Source: Clostridia bacterium (GTDB lineage: Bacteria > Bacillota > Clostridia > UMGS1810). Taken from it: DNA of 11,700 bases. Shown in pieces: positions 1 to 6,931 of the stretch. How positions within the stretch are numbered: the first letter of the stretch is position 1; each line of letters opens with the position of its first letter. The stretch spans positions 1 through 11,700 of the forward strand of contig JAEDEG010000080.1 in assembly GCA_016293435.1 (NCBI GenBank). The letters are read 5' to 3'. The position numbers were made by a program, and so were the translations under genes. Below the pieces are notes generated by a model, which saw only the letters and a program-made list of their open reading frames with translations, was not told where the DNA came from and made no database searches.

Positions 1-316
1 AGATAAATCTAACTGCTGTCAGCGGGATATACCAAAGAGCCACAAGCAGCCGCCATATTAAAATTATTCCTCCGACTGCGCCGACGATTATGACGCCGAA
101 AATAACCGATGTCAGAAATCCATTCATACCGCCTATTGGGAATATGACAAGCCGTGATATTCCGAAAGGTATTCCGCATAGAATAAACAGCTTTATGTAG
201 TTAACCTCTCCGGCTGCGGTACAGAGGTTGATAAACATATAATAAAGCAGATATGCGAACAATATCGGTATGATTGTCTTGATTATAAAATCTTTTGTTA
301 TCTGTAATTTTGCCAG
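1..316 (-). CDS. Small integral membrane protein of the transfer region (DUF6050-like), 3' end cut by window edge
   Basis: The reading frame is open from 316 to the left edge and encodes about 105 very hydrophobic residues with three likely membrane spans: around IIPILFAYLLYYMFI, around IKLFILCGIPFGI, and around FLTSVIFGVIIVGAVGG. No ATG is available near the front. The frame is closed by a TGA at 341-343, and the best start is a CTG at 314-316 preceded by AAGGAG at 327-332 with a 10-nt spacing. It overlaps the end of the secreted-protein gene by 19 nt, so the two are probably translationally coupled. From memory, the GIPFG and IWRLLVALWY pattern resembles the DUF6050 membrane proteins found beside conjugation genes of Tn1549-like elements; I could not check this. 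The role is unknown, probably accessory to the transfer channel. The gene continues outside the window. Confidence 0.6.
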   Translation of the reverse strand, partial: MAKLQITKDFIIKTIIPILFAYLLYYMFINLCTAAGEVNYIKLFILCGIPFGISRLVIFPIGGMNGFLTSVIFGVIIVGAVGGIILIWRLLVALWYIPLTAVRFI

Positions 317-891
317 TGCGTCAGTCTCCTTGTTTGTGCTTCAAGCAGTAACTTTCTTGCTCTGTTGAAATAGGCACTGTCAACAGCGGGAATATCCCAA
401 TAGCAAAAGTCGCCTTGCAGAGTATCAGGATTGAAAGAGGGATTTACCGTTTGCATAATTTTTATATATGCCTCTTTCTCTGCCGTATAATAATCTTTCG
501 TGCCGCTCTCTACCTCTGATATAATATCCGATATTAAGGTCTGCACCTGCTGTTCCGCCTCTTGGTAAAATTCCGGGCGGAGGTATATATCTCTGTACTG
601 ATAGATTGCGTTTCTTGCTATTGACATAAGGTCTGCGTAACCGTAGCCGTTTGTCTGTCCCGCAATTACCGCATTGAAGATTATGTTTTGTGCCTGCGCC
701 TGTGCGTCCGCATAACCCAAACCGTTTTCAACCTCAAAGAGTATTCCGCTGATTAGATTTTCGGTAAGAGCTATGCTCTCGTTTGTTGCATTTACCGGGA
801 CACTCTCACCCGGTATTTCTGCCGCAAGTGCCGTCAGGTTCATAGAACTTATGAGCGCGGTGATAATAATGATTTTTGTTGCTTTTTTCAT
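298..891 (-). CDS. Secreted protein of the conjugative region, unknown function, 197 aa
   Basis: The start at 891 is set by a strong AAAGGAGG ribosome binding site; the frame is open 26 codons further upstream, but no comparable site lies there. The N terminus is a typical signal peptide: MKKATK, a hydrophobic run, then ALAA with likely cleavage after residue 24. I see no lipobox and no second membrane span, so the protein is probably exported. The mature part carries a weak internal duplication: LISGILFEVENG (46-57) and LISDIISEVESG (119-130) are each followed by an Ala- or Glu-rich helix. A GYGYADLMSIARNAI segment lies between them. It follows the relaxase by 74 nt on the same strand and overlaps the membrane protein gene, so it belongs to the transfer operon. 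I recognise no family or catalytic motif. Confidence 0.8.
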   Translation of the reverse strand: MKKATKIIIITALISSMNLTALAAEIPGESVPVNATNESIALTENLISGILFEVENGLGYADAQAQAQNIIFNAVIAGQTNGYGYADLMSIARNAIYQYRDIYLRPEFYQEAEQQVQTLISDIISEVESGTKDYYTAEKEAYIKIMQTVNPSFNPDTLQGDFCYWDIPAVDSAYFNRARKLLLEAQTRRLTHWQNYR

Positions 892-965
892 TGTGAAAGC
901 CTCCTTTAAGATATATTTGCCTACATAAATTATATCACATACCTTTATCCGCGCCCAGCCCTTAA

Positions 966-2303
966 TCATTCCAAAAACGCCGATTTTTCACGGCTCGGCT
1001 TGTGAGATGCGCCTAAAAGCGTTTCGACATTTGATTTTACAACATCAATTTCAGCCGCCTTTGATTTGCACTTTTTATATTCCTCATAAAGTTTTTCCTT
1101 TTCCTCTGTCAGCTTGGAATAGCTTTGCCGTAATTCTTTCACGGGAGGATAATGGGCGTTTTTCAACTCCTTAAATGCCGCTTCAAACAATGTGATTTCA
1201 GCACGGTATTTTTCCTTAAACTGTTCTTTGTTTTTCGCCTTTTTATATTTGTCCATAACAGGCTTTAGTCTTGAATAGGTTTCAACATTTTTGATAAGCA
1301 GTGCAGTAGTATTGATTTGTTTTTCAACGGATTTTATTTTTTCGGAGATACTGTCAAAATCCTTATGTGTCCTCTCGGCCGATTTCTCTAAATCCTCATA
1401 AGTTGTAATATTGTTTTCGGTTAAGAAATTCAAAGTTTTAGCGGCTTGTTTAAGGTTATTCATTTTCGTCCAATGCTCATAGCCCTTGCTCTCTTGTGCT
1501 TTTATGCAATCCTGAATGTCAATAATAAGATTGATGCGCCTGTTAATTTTCAGAGCGGTAATTTTTCTTGCCCTGCCGGCAATACGTTCCTTGATAGCCT
1601 CAACAGTATAATCATCACCCAAAGTCTTTGAACGCATATAGCGTTCCCGTCCGTCAGTGCAGAACGAAATATTTTTATTCTGCCGCTTGACCTTATATCC
1701 GCTCTGCTCCATAAGACGCAAAAATTCGTCAAAGTCTTTTGCCCGCGATATATTTATATCAACTGCCATTTTAAGCTGTGCCTTCCAGCTCTTACCCTGT
1801 TTTGCGGCAGTGTGTTCAATATAGCTTTTGCCTTTGCTTTTCGGATTTCGTATTACCGACAGTCCGTATTCCTCACACAGATTGTCGCTTGTCTGTCTGA
1901 TGAAGCGGTAGGATAGCTTATTGGACTGATATTTTTTGTAATCGACAAAGGAAACAGCGTTAAAAATGATGTGGTTATGAATGTGACCTCGGTCTATGTG
2001 AGTTGTCAACACAAATTCATATTTACCGCCCAAAACCTCCTGTGCAAGCCGCATACCGATTTCGTGCGCCTGCTCCGGCGTGGTTTCGCCCGGTTCAAAG
2101 GATTGTATCAGGTGCCTTGCTAAATGTTTTCCTCTGAAATTCTGTGCTTTCTCCCTTGTCCAGCCAAACTCAATATCCGCTGTTTCCGGCGAACAGCCGT
2201 AAGAGGAAACAAGCAGCTTTTCGTCCGTCTTTTTAGGGTTTAGGATATATTCAAGGGCAAGGTTTAATGTAGAGCTGATAGGATGCGTCTTTGTAACTGC
2301 CAT
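966..2303 (-). CDS. mobA: MobA/VirD2-type relaxase (mobilization nuclease), 445 aa
   Basis: This should be the relaxase that nicks one strand at oriT, stays covalently bound to the 5' end and pilots it into the recipient. The N-terminal domain (about 1-160) holds a likely catalytic tyrosine at Y19 (ALEYILNP) and the metal-binding histidine motif THIDRGHIHNHIIFN, with H102, H107, H109 and H111. This is the motif III pattern of the MobA/VirD2 fold (Pfam Relaxase, PF03432). Residues about 300-420 are rich in Lys and Glu and probably form coiled coils, as in Tn1549-like relaxases. The first 40 nt overlap the end of mobC. The GAGG upstream is 11 nt away and inside mobC, which suggests translational coupling. 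The length and intact motifs argue for a functional protein. Confidence 0.93.
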   Translation of the reverse strand: MAVTKTHPISSTLNLALEYILNPKKTDEKLLVSSYGCSPETADIEFGWTREKAQNFRGKHLARHLIQSFEPGETTPEQAHEIGMRLAQEVLGGKYEFVLTTHIDRGHIHNHIIFNAVSFVDYKKYQSNKLSYRFIRQTSDNLCEEYGLSVIRNPKSKGKSYIEHTAAKQGKSWKAQLKMAVDINISRAKDFDEFLRLMEQSGYKVKRQNKNISFCTDGRERYMRSKTLGDDYTVEAIKERIAGRARKITALKINRRINLIIDIQDCIKAQESKGYEHWTKMNNLKQAAKTLNFLTENNITTYEDLEKSAERTHKDFDSISEKIKSVEKQINTTALLIKNVETYSRLKPVMDKYKKAKNKEQFKEKYRAEITLFEAAFKELKNAHYPPVKELRQSYSKLTEEKEKLYEEYKKCKSKAAEIDVVKSNVETLLGASHKPSREKSAFLE

Positions 2304-2593
2304 ATCTCATTTAACCTCGTTTTAAGCTCCGCAATATCCTCCTGATAGATTGCGCTTGTGGAATTGACGCGCTTTGCAATCTGATTGATATTCTTTCCTA
2401 TAATCTGCAATTCGCCCGTAAACTCTTTTATATTGGTCGTGTCAGTATATATCACATATCCGTCAATCGCCATTTTCCGCATATATGCGCCTATCTGATT
2501 TGTGGGGAGCTGCGCCATTTTCTGTTCAATTAGTTTTCTTTCTTCCTCTGTTACCCATATTTTCAGTTGTATATTTCTTTTTCGGGTCGCCAT
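2264..2593 (-). CDS. mobC: MobC-like relaxosome accessory protein, 109 aa
   Basis: MobC proteins bind oriT and help the relaxase open the DNA and nick it. Residues about 6-45 (starting RNIQLKIWVTEEERKLI) look like a ribbon-helix-helix DNA-binding region with the 'IxVxTxEE' pattern. Residues 66-77 (GKNINQIAKRVN) match the conserved helix of the MobC family, and the C-terminal third is helical and basic. I chose the start at 2593 (MATRKR) because GAGGTG lies 7 nt upstream; an ATG 8 codons earlier has no ribosome binding site. The gene overlaps the relaxase start by 40 nt, the usual mobC-mobA pairing. Two palindromes just upstream could be the binding sites of this protein. Confidence 0.9.
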   Translation of the reverse strand: MATRKRNIQLKIWVTEEERKLIEQKMAQLPTNQIGAYMRKMAIDGYVIYTDTTNIKEFTGELQIIGKNINQIAKRVNSTSAIYQEDIAELKTRLNEIWQLQRRILSALH

Positions 2594-2624
2594 AAAATCA
2601 CCTCGTTTTTTCATCAATAAGGGT

Positions 2625-2639
2625 TTGGGAATATCCCAA
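2625..2639. promoter_or_regulatory. Palindrome upstream of mobC
   Basis: Arms TTGGGA and TCCCAA (6 bp, perfect) flank ATA, 32 nt before the mobC start. It could be an operator for the mob operon or an outer part of oriT. The function is inferred only from position and symmetry. Confidence 0.35.
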
Positions 2640-2683
2640 GAATTTTTGCTTATTTCAGCAGAGCTGTAATAAACGCAAAAATC

Positions 2684-2703
2684 GTATGTGGGTACTCACA
2701 TAC
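2684..2703. other. Candidate oriT core: 20-bp near-perfect palindrome
   Basis: GTATGTGG-GTAC-TCACATAC type symmetry: 9 of 10 base pairs match around a central GTAC, and the only exception is a G/T pair. It lies about 90 nt upstream of mobC, in a 186-nt stretch (2618-2803) with no gene, followed on the plus strand by TGTGCTTGC. Relaxase oriTs typically consist of an inverted repeat next to the nick site and lie upstream of the mob genes, so this is the best oriT candidate in the window. No nick site can be assigned by eye. It could instead be a repressor operator. Confidence 0.4.
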
Positions 2704-2777
2704 TGTGCTTGCTATTAAGTAAAAAAGTAGTTTTTCCCTATATACTATCCCATAAAAACAGAGGTATTTGTTGCATA

Positions 2778-2816
2778 TTTAAAAAAGAAAAAGCAGAGGA
2801 TTTTTATTCCTCCGCT
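2778..2816 (-). terminator. Rho-independent terminator of the XRE gene
   Basis: Read on the minus strand, AGCGGAGGA (2808-2816) pairs with TCCTCTGCT (2792-2800) over 9 positions with one G-U pair and a 7-nt loop. A T-rich tract (TTTTCTTTTTT) follows. The gene's TAA stop (2804-2806) lies in the loop, so the last codons form the stem. This should stop transcription before the oriT region. Confidence 0.7.
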
Positions 2817-3157
2817 TCCGCTCTTGTTTCTATAATTCCTCGCGCTGTTGCCTCAATAATCGGTAAATCTCGTTCGGGTATACTGTCAATCAAACCATCA
2901 ATCTGACGCCGCAGCGTTGACCGTTCCGGCTGCTTTTCAAAAATGAATTGGTCTACTGATATATTGAAAAGAGTTACAAGTTCGTACAATACTTGCAAAC
3001 TTGGGTGTTGCCCCTCGTTTTCGATTGATACGATATATCGAGGCGCAAGATTTAATTTGTCACCTAATTGTTCTCTTGTCATTCCGGCGGCTGTCCTCGC
3101 TGTTTTTATCGCTTGACCTAACGCTGTGAAATCATATTTTTGTCTTTCTTTTGACAT
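2804..3157 (-). CDS. XRE-family helix-turn-helix transcriptional regulator, 117 aa
   Basis: Residues 10-70 form a Cro/C1-type HTH: the segment from LGQAIKTARTAAGM through TREQLGDKLNLAPRYIVSIENEGQHPSL has the typical recognition helix and SIENG-like turn, then LYELVTLFNISVDQFIF. The C-terminal 40 residues are acidic and helical and may dimerize. Genes of this type sit at the head of the mobilization region in many Tn1549-like elements and probably control transfer gene expression. The start at 3157 has an AGGTGAT ribosome binding site. The coding end is built into a terminator. The gene follows the histidine kinase on the same strand by 87 nt with no terminator between, so some read-through from the sensor operon is possible. 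Confidence 0.9.
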   Translation of the reverse strand: MSKERQKYDFTALGQAIKTARTAAGMTREQLGDKLNLAPRYIVSIENEGQHPSLQVLYELVTLFNISVDQFIFEKQPERSTLRRQIDGLIDSIPERDLPIIEATARGIIETRAEAEE

Positions 3158-3171
3158 ATTACATCACCTAT

Positions 3172-3198
3172 ATACATTTTACACCTCAAAATACATTT
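3172..3198. promoter_or_regulatory. Direct repeat in the XRE leader (possible operator)
   Basis: ATACATTT occurs at 3172-3179 and again at 3191-3198, a 19-bp period. Similar flanking bases (CACCT-AT / CACCTCAAA on the plus strand) lie just upstream of the XRE start. Spacing close to two helical turns in front of a regulator suggests autoregulation, but the region is AT-rich and chance is possible. Confidence 0.25.
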
Positions 3199-3244
3199 CA
3201 TAAATGAGTTATAATATCATATAGGTTATATAAATATATCAATT

Positions 3245-4585
3245 TTATTCTAAGGGCAATTCTATATTTACAAAAAAACCATTCCTGTTTTTTACTGTCA
3301 TTTTACCACCGTGCACATAAATAATTCTATACGCCATTGGAAGTCCAAGACCGTGAGGGGATTTTGGAATTTCCGTTATACTCTCTATCACTTTGTCGGG
3401 AACACCCTTTCCATTATCGGAAATATTCAGATGAACTATTCCGTTTTCAGTGTACTCGGAAATACTAATTTTACAACCGCCTTTGTTGTGAGTAATGCTG
3501 TTATTTATAAGATTAAAAATTGCTCTTTCAAGCAAACTTTCATCAGCCGACACAAACGCTTTTTCATCCTGTAAATTTAGTTCAGTTTCAAAGTTATCCG
3601 AAAGACCGCTATTCATAATATCCGTTACAATTTGTCTTATCAGAGGACACAGCCGAACATTGCTCTTTTTTGACGGCTGCATATCATATTCCAATGATGA
3701 AATCAGATTTAAGTCCTCTATCAGTTTCTTTATTTTTATGCTTTGCGCTGTTATGGTTTCAGCCTTATTTTTATTTTTCTCTGACAATTCACCGCTTTCT
3801 GAAAGTGCCTCAGAATATCCCATAATTAAGGATAGCGGTGTGCGTATATCGTGTGAAATTCCCGAAATCCAATTTGAACGTGCATTATCTCGCTGCGATA
3901 AAGCGAGGTTTTTTCGTTCAATGGCTATTGCAGTATTGTTTATACTTCGTGAAATTTCTCTGAATATTCCTTTTTCTTTTAGCCGCACGTCCTTTTCCTG
4001 TCTTAAATTATTTATTCCGTTCAGTAAAACCTGCAATCTTCTATACAAATTTATTCCGAACACACACGCAAGAACAGCCGCAAGGCATAGATTAAGTATA
4101 AGTATGCTGATTAGTCTTTGCGGCAAAGTGTTAAACCATTCCATTGAATAAGCCATATCGTATTTGCCGACAGCGTTTTTAGGTATGCCAAGCACAAGCA
4201 ATCCATAATCTTCCGTATGCACATACACAGGATAATCATTCAAAAACCAGCGTGTCATCTTTGCTATGTCATTTATGGAATAGTGTTCAGGAATGTCCGT
4301 AGGTTTGTTTTTCGACCATATTATATCGCCGCCCTCATCAATCAAGATACACCAGCAATCAGAAGGAATTGTATTCTCATTTGTAAGCTCAAACCCATTA
4401 TCGGTCTGTATCAACGCTTCGCTTACTCTATAAAGCATTCCCTGCGGAGAATTGCCGTGTATATTAGTGCTGACATCACTTCCTATAAATGCAAATCCCA
4501 AAAAGTTTATAATCAAAAGAATAGTTGCAACAATAGCTGATATTGCAGTAAAACAAGTAAAAATTTTTAATGCCGTTTTATTCAT
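3245..4585 (-). CDS. Membrane sensor histidine kinase, lantibiotic/cationic-peptide sensor type, 446 aa
   Basis: The sensor half of a two-component system. Membrane spans at about 8-34 and 156-179 enclose a roughly 120-residue external domain. That domain has the DYPVYV...GLLVLGIPK pattern I associate with CprK/VanS-like sensors near peptide-resistance exporters. A short linker and dimerization helix follow, with the H-box SHDIRTPLSLIMGYSE; the phospho-acceptor should be H245. The ATPase domain has an N box FNLINNSITHN (357-367), G1 box DNGKGVP (390-396) and G2 box GLGLPMA (412-418), so all kinase motifs are intact. Its start overlaps the end of the response regulator gene by 8 nt, so the two are co-translated. 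The ligand is inferred from the neighbouring exporter to be a lantibiotic or similar peptide. VanS-like function is unlikely because no van ligase genes are present. Confidence 0.92.
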   Translation of the reverse strand: MNKTALKIFTCFTAISAIVATILLIINFLGFAFIGSDVSTNIHGNSPQGMLYRVSEALIQTDNGFELTNENTIPSDCWCILIDEGGDIIWSKNKPTDIPEHYSINDIAKMTRWFLNDYPVYVHTEDYGLLVLGIPKNAVGKYDMAYSMEWFNTLPQRLISILILNLCLAAVLACVFGINLYRRLQVLLNGINNLRQEKDVRLKEKGIFREISRSINNTAIAIERKNLALSQRDNARSNWISGISHDIRTPLSLIMGYSEALSESGELSEKNKNKAETITAQSIKIKKLIEDLNLISSLEYDMQPSKKSNVRLCPLIRQIVTDIMNSGLSDNFETELNLQDEKAFVSADESLLERAIFNLINNSITHNKGGCKISISEYTENGIVHLNISDNGKGVPDKVIESITEIPKSPHGLGLPMAYRIIYVHGGKMTVKNRNGFFVNIELPLE

Positions 4586-5282
4586 CTTTTATCACCAGCT
4601 TGTATCCAAGCCCTTTCACAGTAGTAAGGTAGTTTGGAGCAGACGGATTTTCTTCAATTTTTTCTCGAAGTCGTCTAATATGTACCATAAGTGTATTCTC
4701 ATATCCGTAATATACATCGCCCCACGCTGTCATACAAAGTGCGTCATTTGTTACAATACGGTTTTTATTTTCATACAGTTTTTTCAACAATATAAATTCT
4801 TTTGCGGTAAACGATTTTTCTTTTCCTTGTGATGTAACAGAGGCCGTTTCAAAACTTATATGTTTCTCGCCAAGATAAAATTCTGTTTCCTGTTGTCTGA
4901 TTTGATAGGCTCTTCTTAAAACTGCCGTTATACGCAAGGTCAGCTCTTTCATCAAAAACGGCTTAACGATATAATCATCAGCTCCCAGCCCCAAACCGTG
5001 TATTTTATCTTCCGCTTCGCCCTTTGCGGTTAAAAAGATTGCCGGAGTCTGTGATATTTTTCGTATTTGCTGAAATAGCGAAAAGCCATCGCCATCCGGG
5101 AGCATAACATCAAGCAGGATAAGTGCGATAGACTGATTTTTTATTATTTCAAGTGCTTCTCTACAATTTTCTGCTGTGTAAATATTAAAAAAGCCTTCGT
5201 TTCTCAATGCTGTTTCAGTCATTTGCAACAATTCTTTTTCATCATCAACAATTAAGATTTTTTTGTTTTTTAATTCATCCAT
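4578..5282 (-). CDS. OmpR-family response regulator, 234 aa
   Basis: The receiver domain spans about 7-120, with the acidic pocket D13/D14, phospho-acceptor D58 (LILLDVMLPDGDG), T85 (IFLTAKG) and K107 (DDYIVKPF). A winged-helix DNA-binding domain of the OmpR/PhoB type spans about 138-231 (FTAKEFILLKKL, NTLMVHIRRLREKI, TTVKGLGYKL). All phosphorylation residues are present. It is the first gene of the minus-strand operon with the kinase, overlaps it by 8 nt, and diverges from the ABC exporter genes across 158 nt. The likely job is to activate the exporter promoter through the direct repeats at 5355-5389. The start at 5282 has GGTGAT 8 nt upstream. Confidence 0.94.
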   Translation of the reverse strand: MDELKNKKILIVDDEKELLQMTETALRNEGFFNIYTAENCREALEIIKNQSIALILLDVMLPDGDGFSLFQQIRKISQTPAIFLTAKGEAEDKIHGLGLGADDYIVKPFLMKELTLRITAVLRRAYQIRQQETEFYLGEKHISFETASVTSQGKEKSFTAKEFILLKKLYENKNRIVTNDALCMTAWGDVYYGYENTLMVHIRRLREKIEENPSAPNYLTTVKGLGYKLVIKDE

Positions 5283-5299
5283 TATAAATCACCAATATA

Positions 5300-5327
5300 A
5301 TTATACCACAATAATGTTTATTCTTAA
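5300..5327 (-). promoter_or_regulatory. Promoter of the response regulator-kinase operon
   Basis: On the minus strand a perfect -10 TATAAT (5300-5305) has a weak TTAAGA at -35 (5322-5327), 16 bp apart, close upstream of the regulator start. The weak -35 suggests low basal expression or activation. Confidence 0.5.
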
Positions 5328-5354
5328 AGCCATTGACCGTGAATTTATAAAAAT

Positions 5355-5389
5355 TTAAGGTTTATGAAAGGTTGTATTAAGTTTAATGA
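5355..5389 (+). promoter_or_regulatory. Two 13-bp direct repeats, probable response-regulator binding site
   Basis: TTAAGGTTTATGA (5355-5367) and TTAAGTTTAATGA (5377-5389) match at 11 of 13 positions with a 22-bp period, two helical turns. The second copy covers the -35 position of the exporter promoter. Tandem direct half-sites upstream of -10 are the usual arrangement for OmpR-type activators. Confidence 0.6.
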
Positions 5390-5408
5390 CAGCTTGGACT
5401 GTTATAAT
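5380..5408 (+). promoter_or_regulatory. Exporter promoter with extended -10 and no -35 consensus
   Basis: A perfect TATAAT (5403-5408) is preceded by TGT, an extended -10. The hexamer 17 bp upstream is AGTTTA (5380-5385), a poor -35 that lies inside the second direct repeat. A good -10 with a missing -35 and an overlapping activator site suggests inducible expression of the ABC genes. Confidence 0.6.
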
Positions 5409-5440
5409 TAACTCATCTTAAACGAAAGGAAGTTTTAAAA

Positions 5441-6172
5441 ATGAAAGAAATCGTAAAAACAAATAGCTTAACAAAAATATACGGCGAACAGTTATGCGTA
5501 AATAATTTGAATATGAGTGTACCCGAAAATCGTATTTACGGATTTTTAGGTCCGAACGGCGCAGGCAAATCAACAACACTCAAAATGCTTTTAGGACTTG
5601 TGTGTCCTACAAAGGGTGAGATTGATATTTTCGGAAAGCGTGTCAATTCTAAAAGCAGAATTGAAATTTTAAGGAATGTAGGCTCGTTGATTGAGTCTCC
5701 GTCATATTACGGACATTTAACCGCAAAGGAAAACTTAAAAATTTTTGCCACGCTTTTAGATGTTCCTAAAATTAATATTGACAAAGTTCTTCAAATTGTC
5801 CGTCTTGATAAGCAACAAAGCAAAAAGGTGTCCAAATTTTCTTTAGGGATGAAACAACGACTTGGACTTGCTTCTGCTTTGTTATCTTTTCCTAAATTGC
5901 TTATTCTTGACGAGCCGACAAACGGGCTTGATCCGGCTGGTATTCAAGAAATGCGTGAACTTATAAAGTCATTGCCAAAACAATACGGTATGACAGTTAT
6001 TGTGTCAAGTCATTTATTATCTGAAATAGACCAAATGGCGGAGGATATTGGTATTATAGCGAACGGAAAATTGATGTATCAAGGTGAATTAAACAAGCTC
6101 CACGAAATTGACACCTCAAAATCATTAGAGGAAATCTTTTTGGATTTGACGGGAAAGGAGCAAAGTTTATGA
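5441..6172 (+). CDS. Lantibiotic-protection ABC transporter, ATP-binding subunit (LanF/CprA-like), 243 aa
   Basis: The nucleotide-binding subunit of an exporter that removes lantibiotics or cationic peptides from the membrane. Walker A GPNGAGKST is at 37-45, the signature SLGMKQR at 134-140, Walker B LLILDEP at 153-159 with NGLDP after it, and the H-loop histidine is H191 (SSHLL). The usual Q-loop glutamine is replaced by glutamate in VGSLIESP (E85), the 'E-loop' known from lantibiotic exporters such as NukF. All catalytic residues are present. It is preceded by AAAGGAAG and an inducible-type promoter. Its stop codon overlaps the next gene's ATG by 4 nt. The family assignment rests on the E-loop, length and gene order with two 240-250 aa permeases; the substrate is inferred. 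Confidence 0.92.
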   Translation: MKEIVKTNSLTKIYGEQLCVNNLNMSVPENRIYGFLGPNGAGKSTTLKMLLGLVCPTKGEIDIFGKRVNSKSRIEILRNVGSLIESPSYYGHLTAKENLKIFATLLDVPKINIDKVLQIVRLDKQQSKKVSKFSLGMKQRLGLASALLSFPKLLILDEPTNGLDPAGIQEMRELIKSLPKQYGMTVIVSSHLLSEIDQMAEDIGIIANGKLMYQGELNKLHEIDTSKSLEEIFLDLTGKEQSL

Positions 6173-6930
6173 TAAAACTTTTACAATGCGAAAATAGAAA
6201 AACAAGAGGGCGGTATATTTTTATAACAGCATTTATTATAACCGTCGTAGAGCTTGTTTGGGCGCTGCACAACAATTATAGTGGCTTTATGCTTGAAAAC
6301 GGTTGGTTGAATTTTTTATATCAGCTTCCACTTATAAATGCAATTTTTATGCCGATATTGTCAATAATTGTTTCTTCACGTCTTTGCGATATTGAACATA
6401 AAGGAGCAATGCTGAAACAGCTTGCCGTAACAGTTGACAAAGGGAAAATCTATGACGCAAAATTCATTTACGGATTGTCAATCGTACTTTTCTGCAATAT
6501 CATAAGTTGGGTAGCGGTAATAATCGGCGGATATGTTAAAGGATTTTATGGCAGCGTGCCAATAAAACTATATCTTCTGTATCTCCTGTTTACTATCATT
6601 CCGACAATCGCAGTGTATATTTTTCAGCATATACTGTCGCTCTTGTTCAAAAATCAGACAGTTACATTCTGCACCGGAATTATCGGTACTTTCGGCGGAC
6701 TTTTTTCAATGTTTTTGCCTAATGTTCCGTTTCTTCGCAGGGTGTTGATTTGGGGCTGGTACGGAGCAACGCAATTTGTTGGATTGTTTGGCTGGACAAA
6801 AGAAACACGGTACGATACCGCTTATTTTGAGGTTATGGATATAGATTGGATATTATTTGCCATAATGATTGCCGTTTGCGTTATTATGTATTTGATAGGC
6901 AAAAAATTATTTTGCAGAAAGGAATTATAA
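6169..6930 (+). CDS. Lantibiotic-protection ABC transporter permease, MutE/EpiE type, 253 aa
   Basis: An integral membrane protein of the ABC-2 class with six likely spans at about 16-33, 54-71, 97-120, 134-158, 165-184 and 227-245. After the second span it carries the SRLCDIEHKGAMLKQL segment, matching the 'ExxxG...K' coupling loop that contacts the ATPase in this family. The length and its place directly after the ATPase (4-nt ATGA overlap) fit the LanE subunit of a LanFEG immunity transporter, or CprB of Clostridioides. It should form the membrane channel together with the next gene. The start codon is fixed by the overlap, with GGAAAGGAG just upstream inside the ATPase gene. Confidence 0.88.
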   Translation: MIKLLQCENRKTRGRYIFITAFIITVVELVWALHNNYSGFMLENGWLNFLYQLPLINAIFMPILSIIVSSRLCDIEHKGAMLKQLAVTVDKGKIYDAKFIYGLSIVLFCNIISWVAVIIGGYVKGFYGSVPIKLYLLYLLFTIIPTIAVYIFQHILSLLFKNQTVTFCTGIIGTFGGLFSMFLPNVPFLRRVLIWGWYGATQFVGLFGWTKETRYDTAYFEVMDIDWILFAIMIAVCVIMYLIGKKLFCRKEL

Positions 6931-6931
6931 A

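Noticed and set aside
1446..1732. Short frames overlapping the relaxase gene on both strands
   Set aside because: They lie inside the relaxase coding region in other frames and have no initiation signals.
3311..4832. Long plus-strand open frames opposite the kinase and regulator genes
   Set aside because: They are antisense to genes with intact kinase and receiver motifs, have no ribosome binding sites and show no protein patterns.
3245..5282. VanRS vancomycin-resistance regulators
   Set aside because: The element backbone resembles Tn1549, but no vanH, ligase or vanX gene is present. The divergent neighbour is a lantibiotic-type exporter, which explains the two-component system better.
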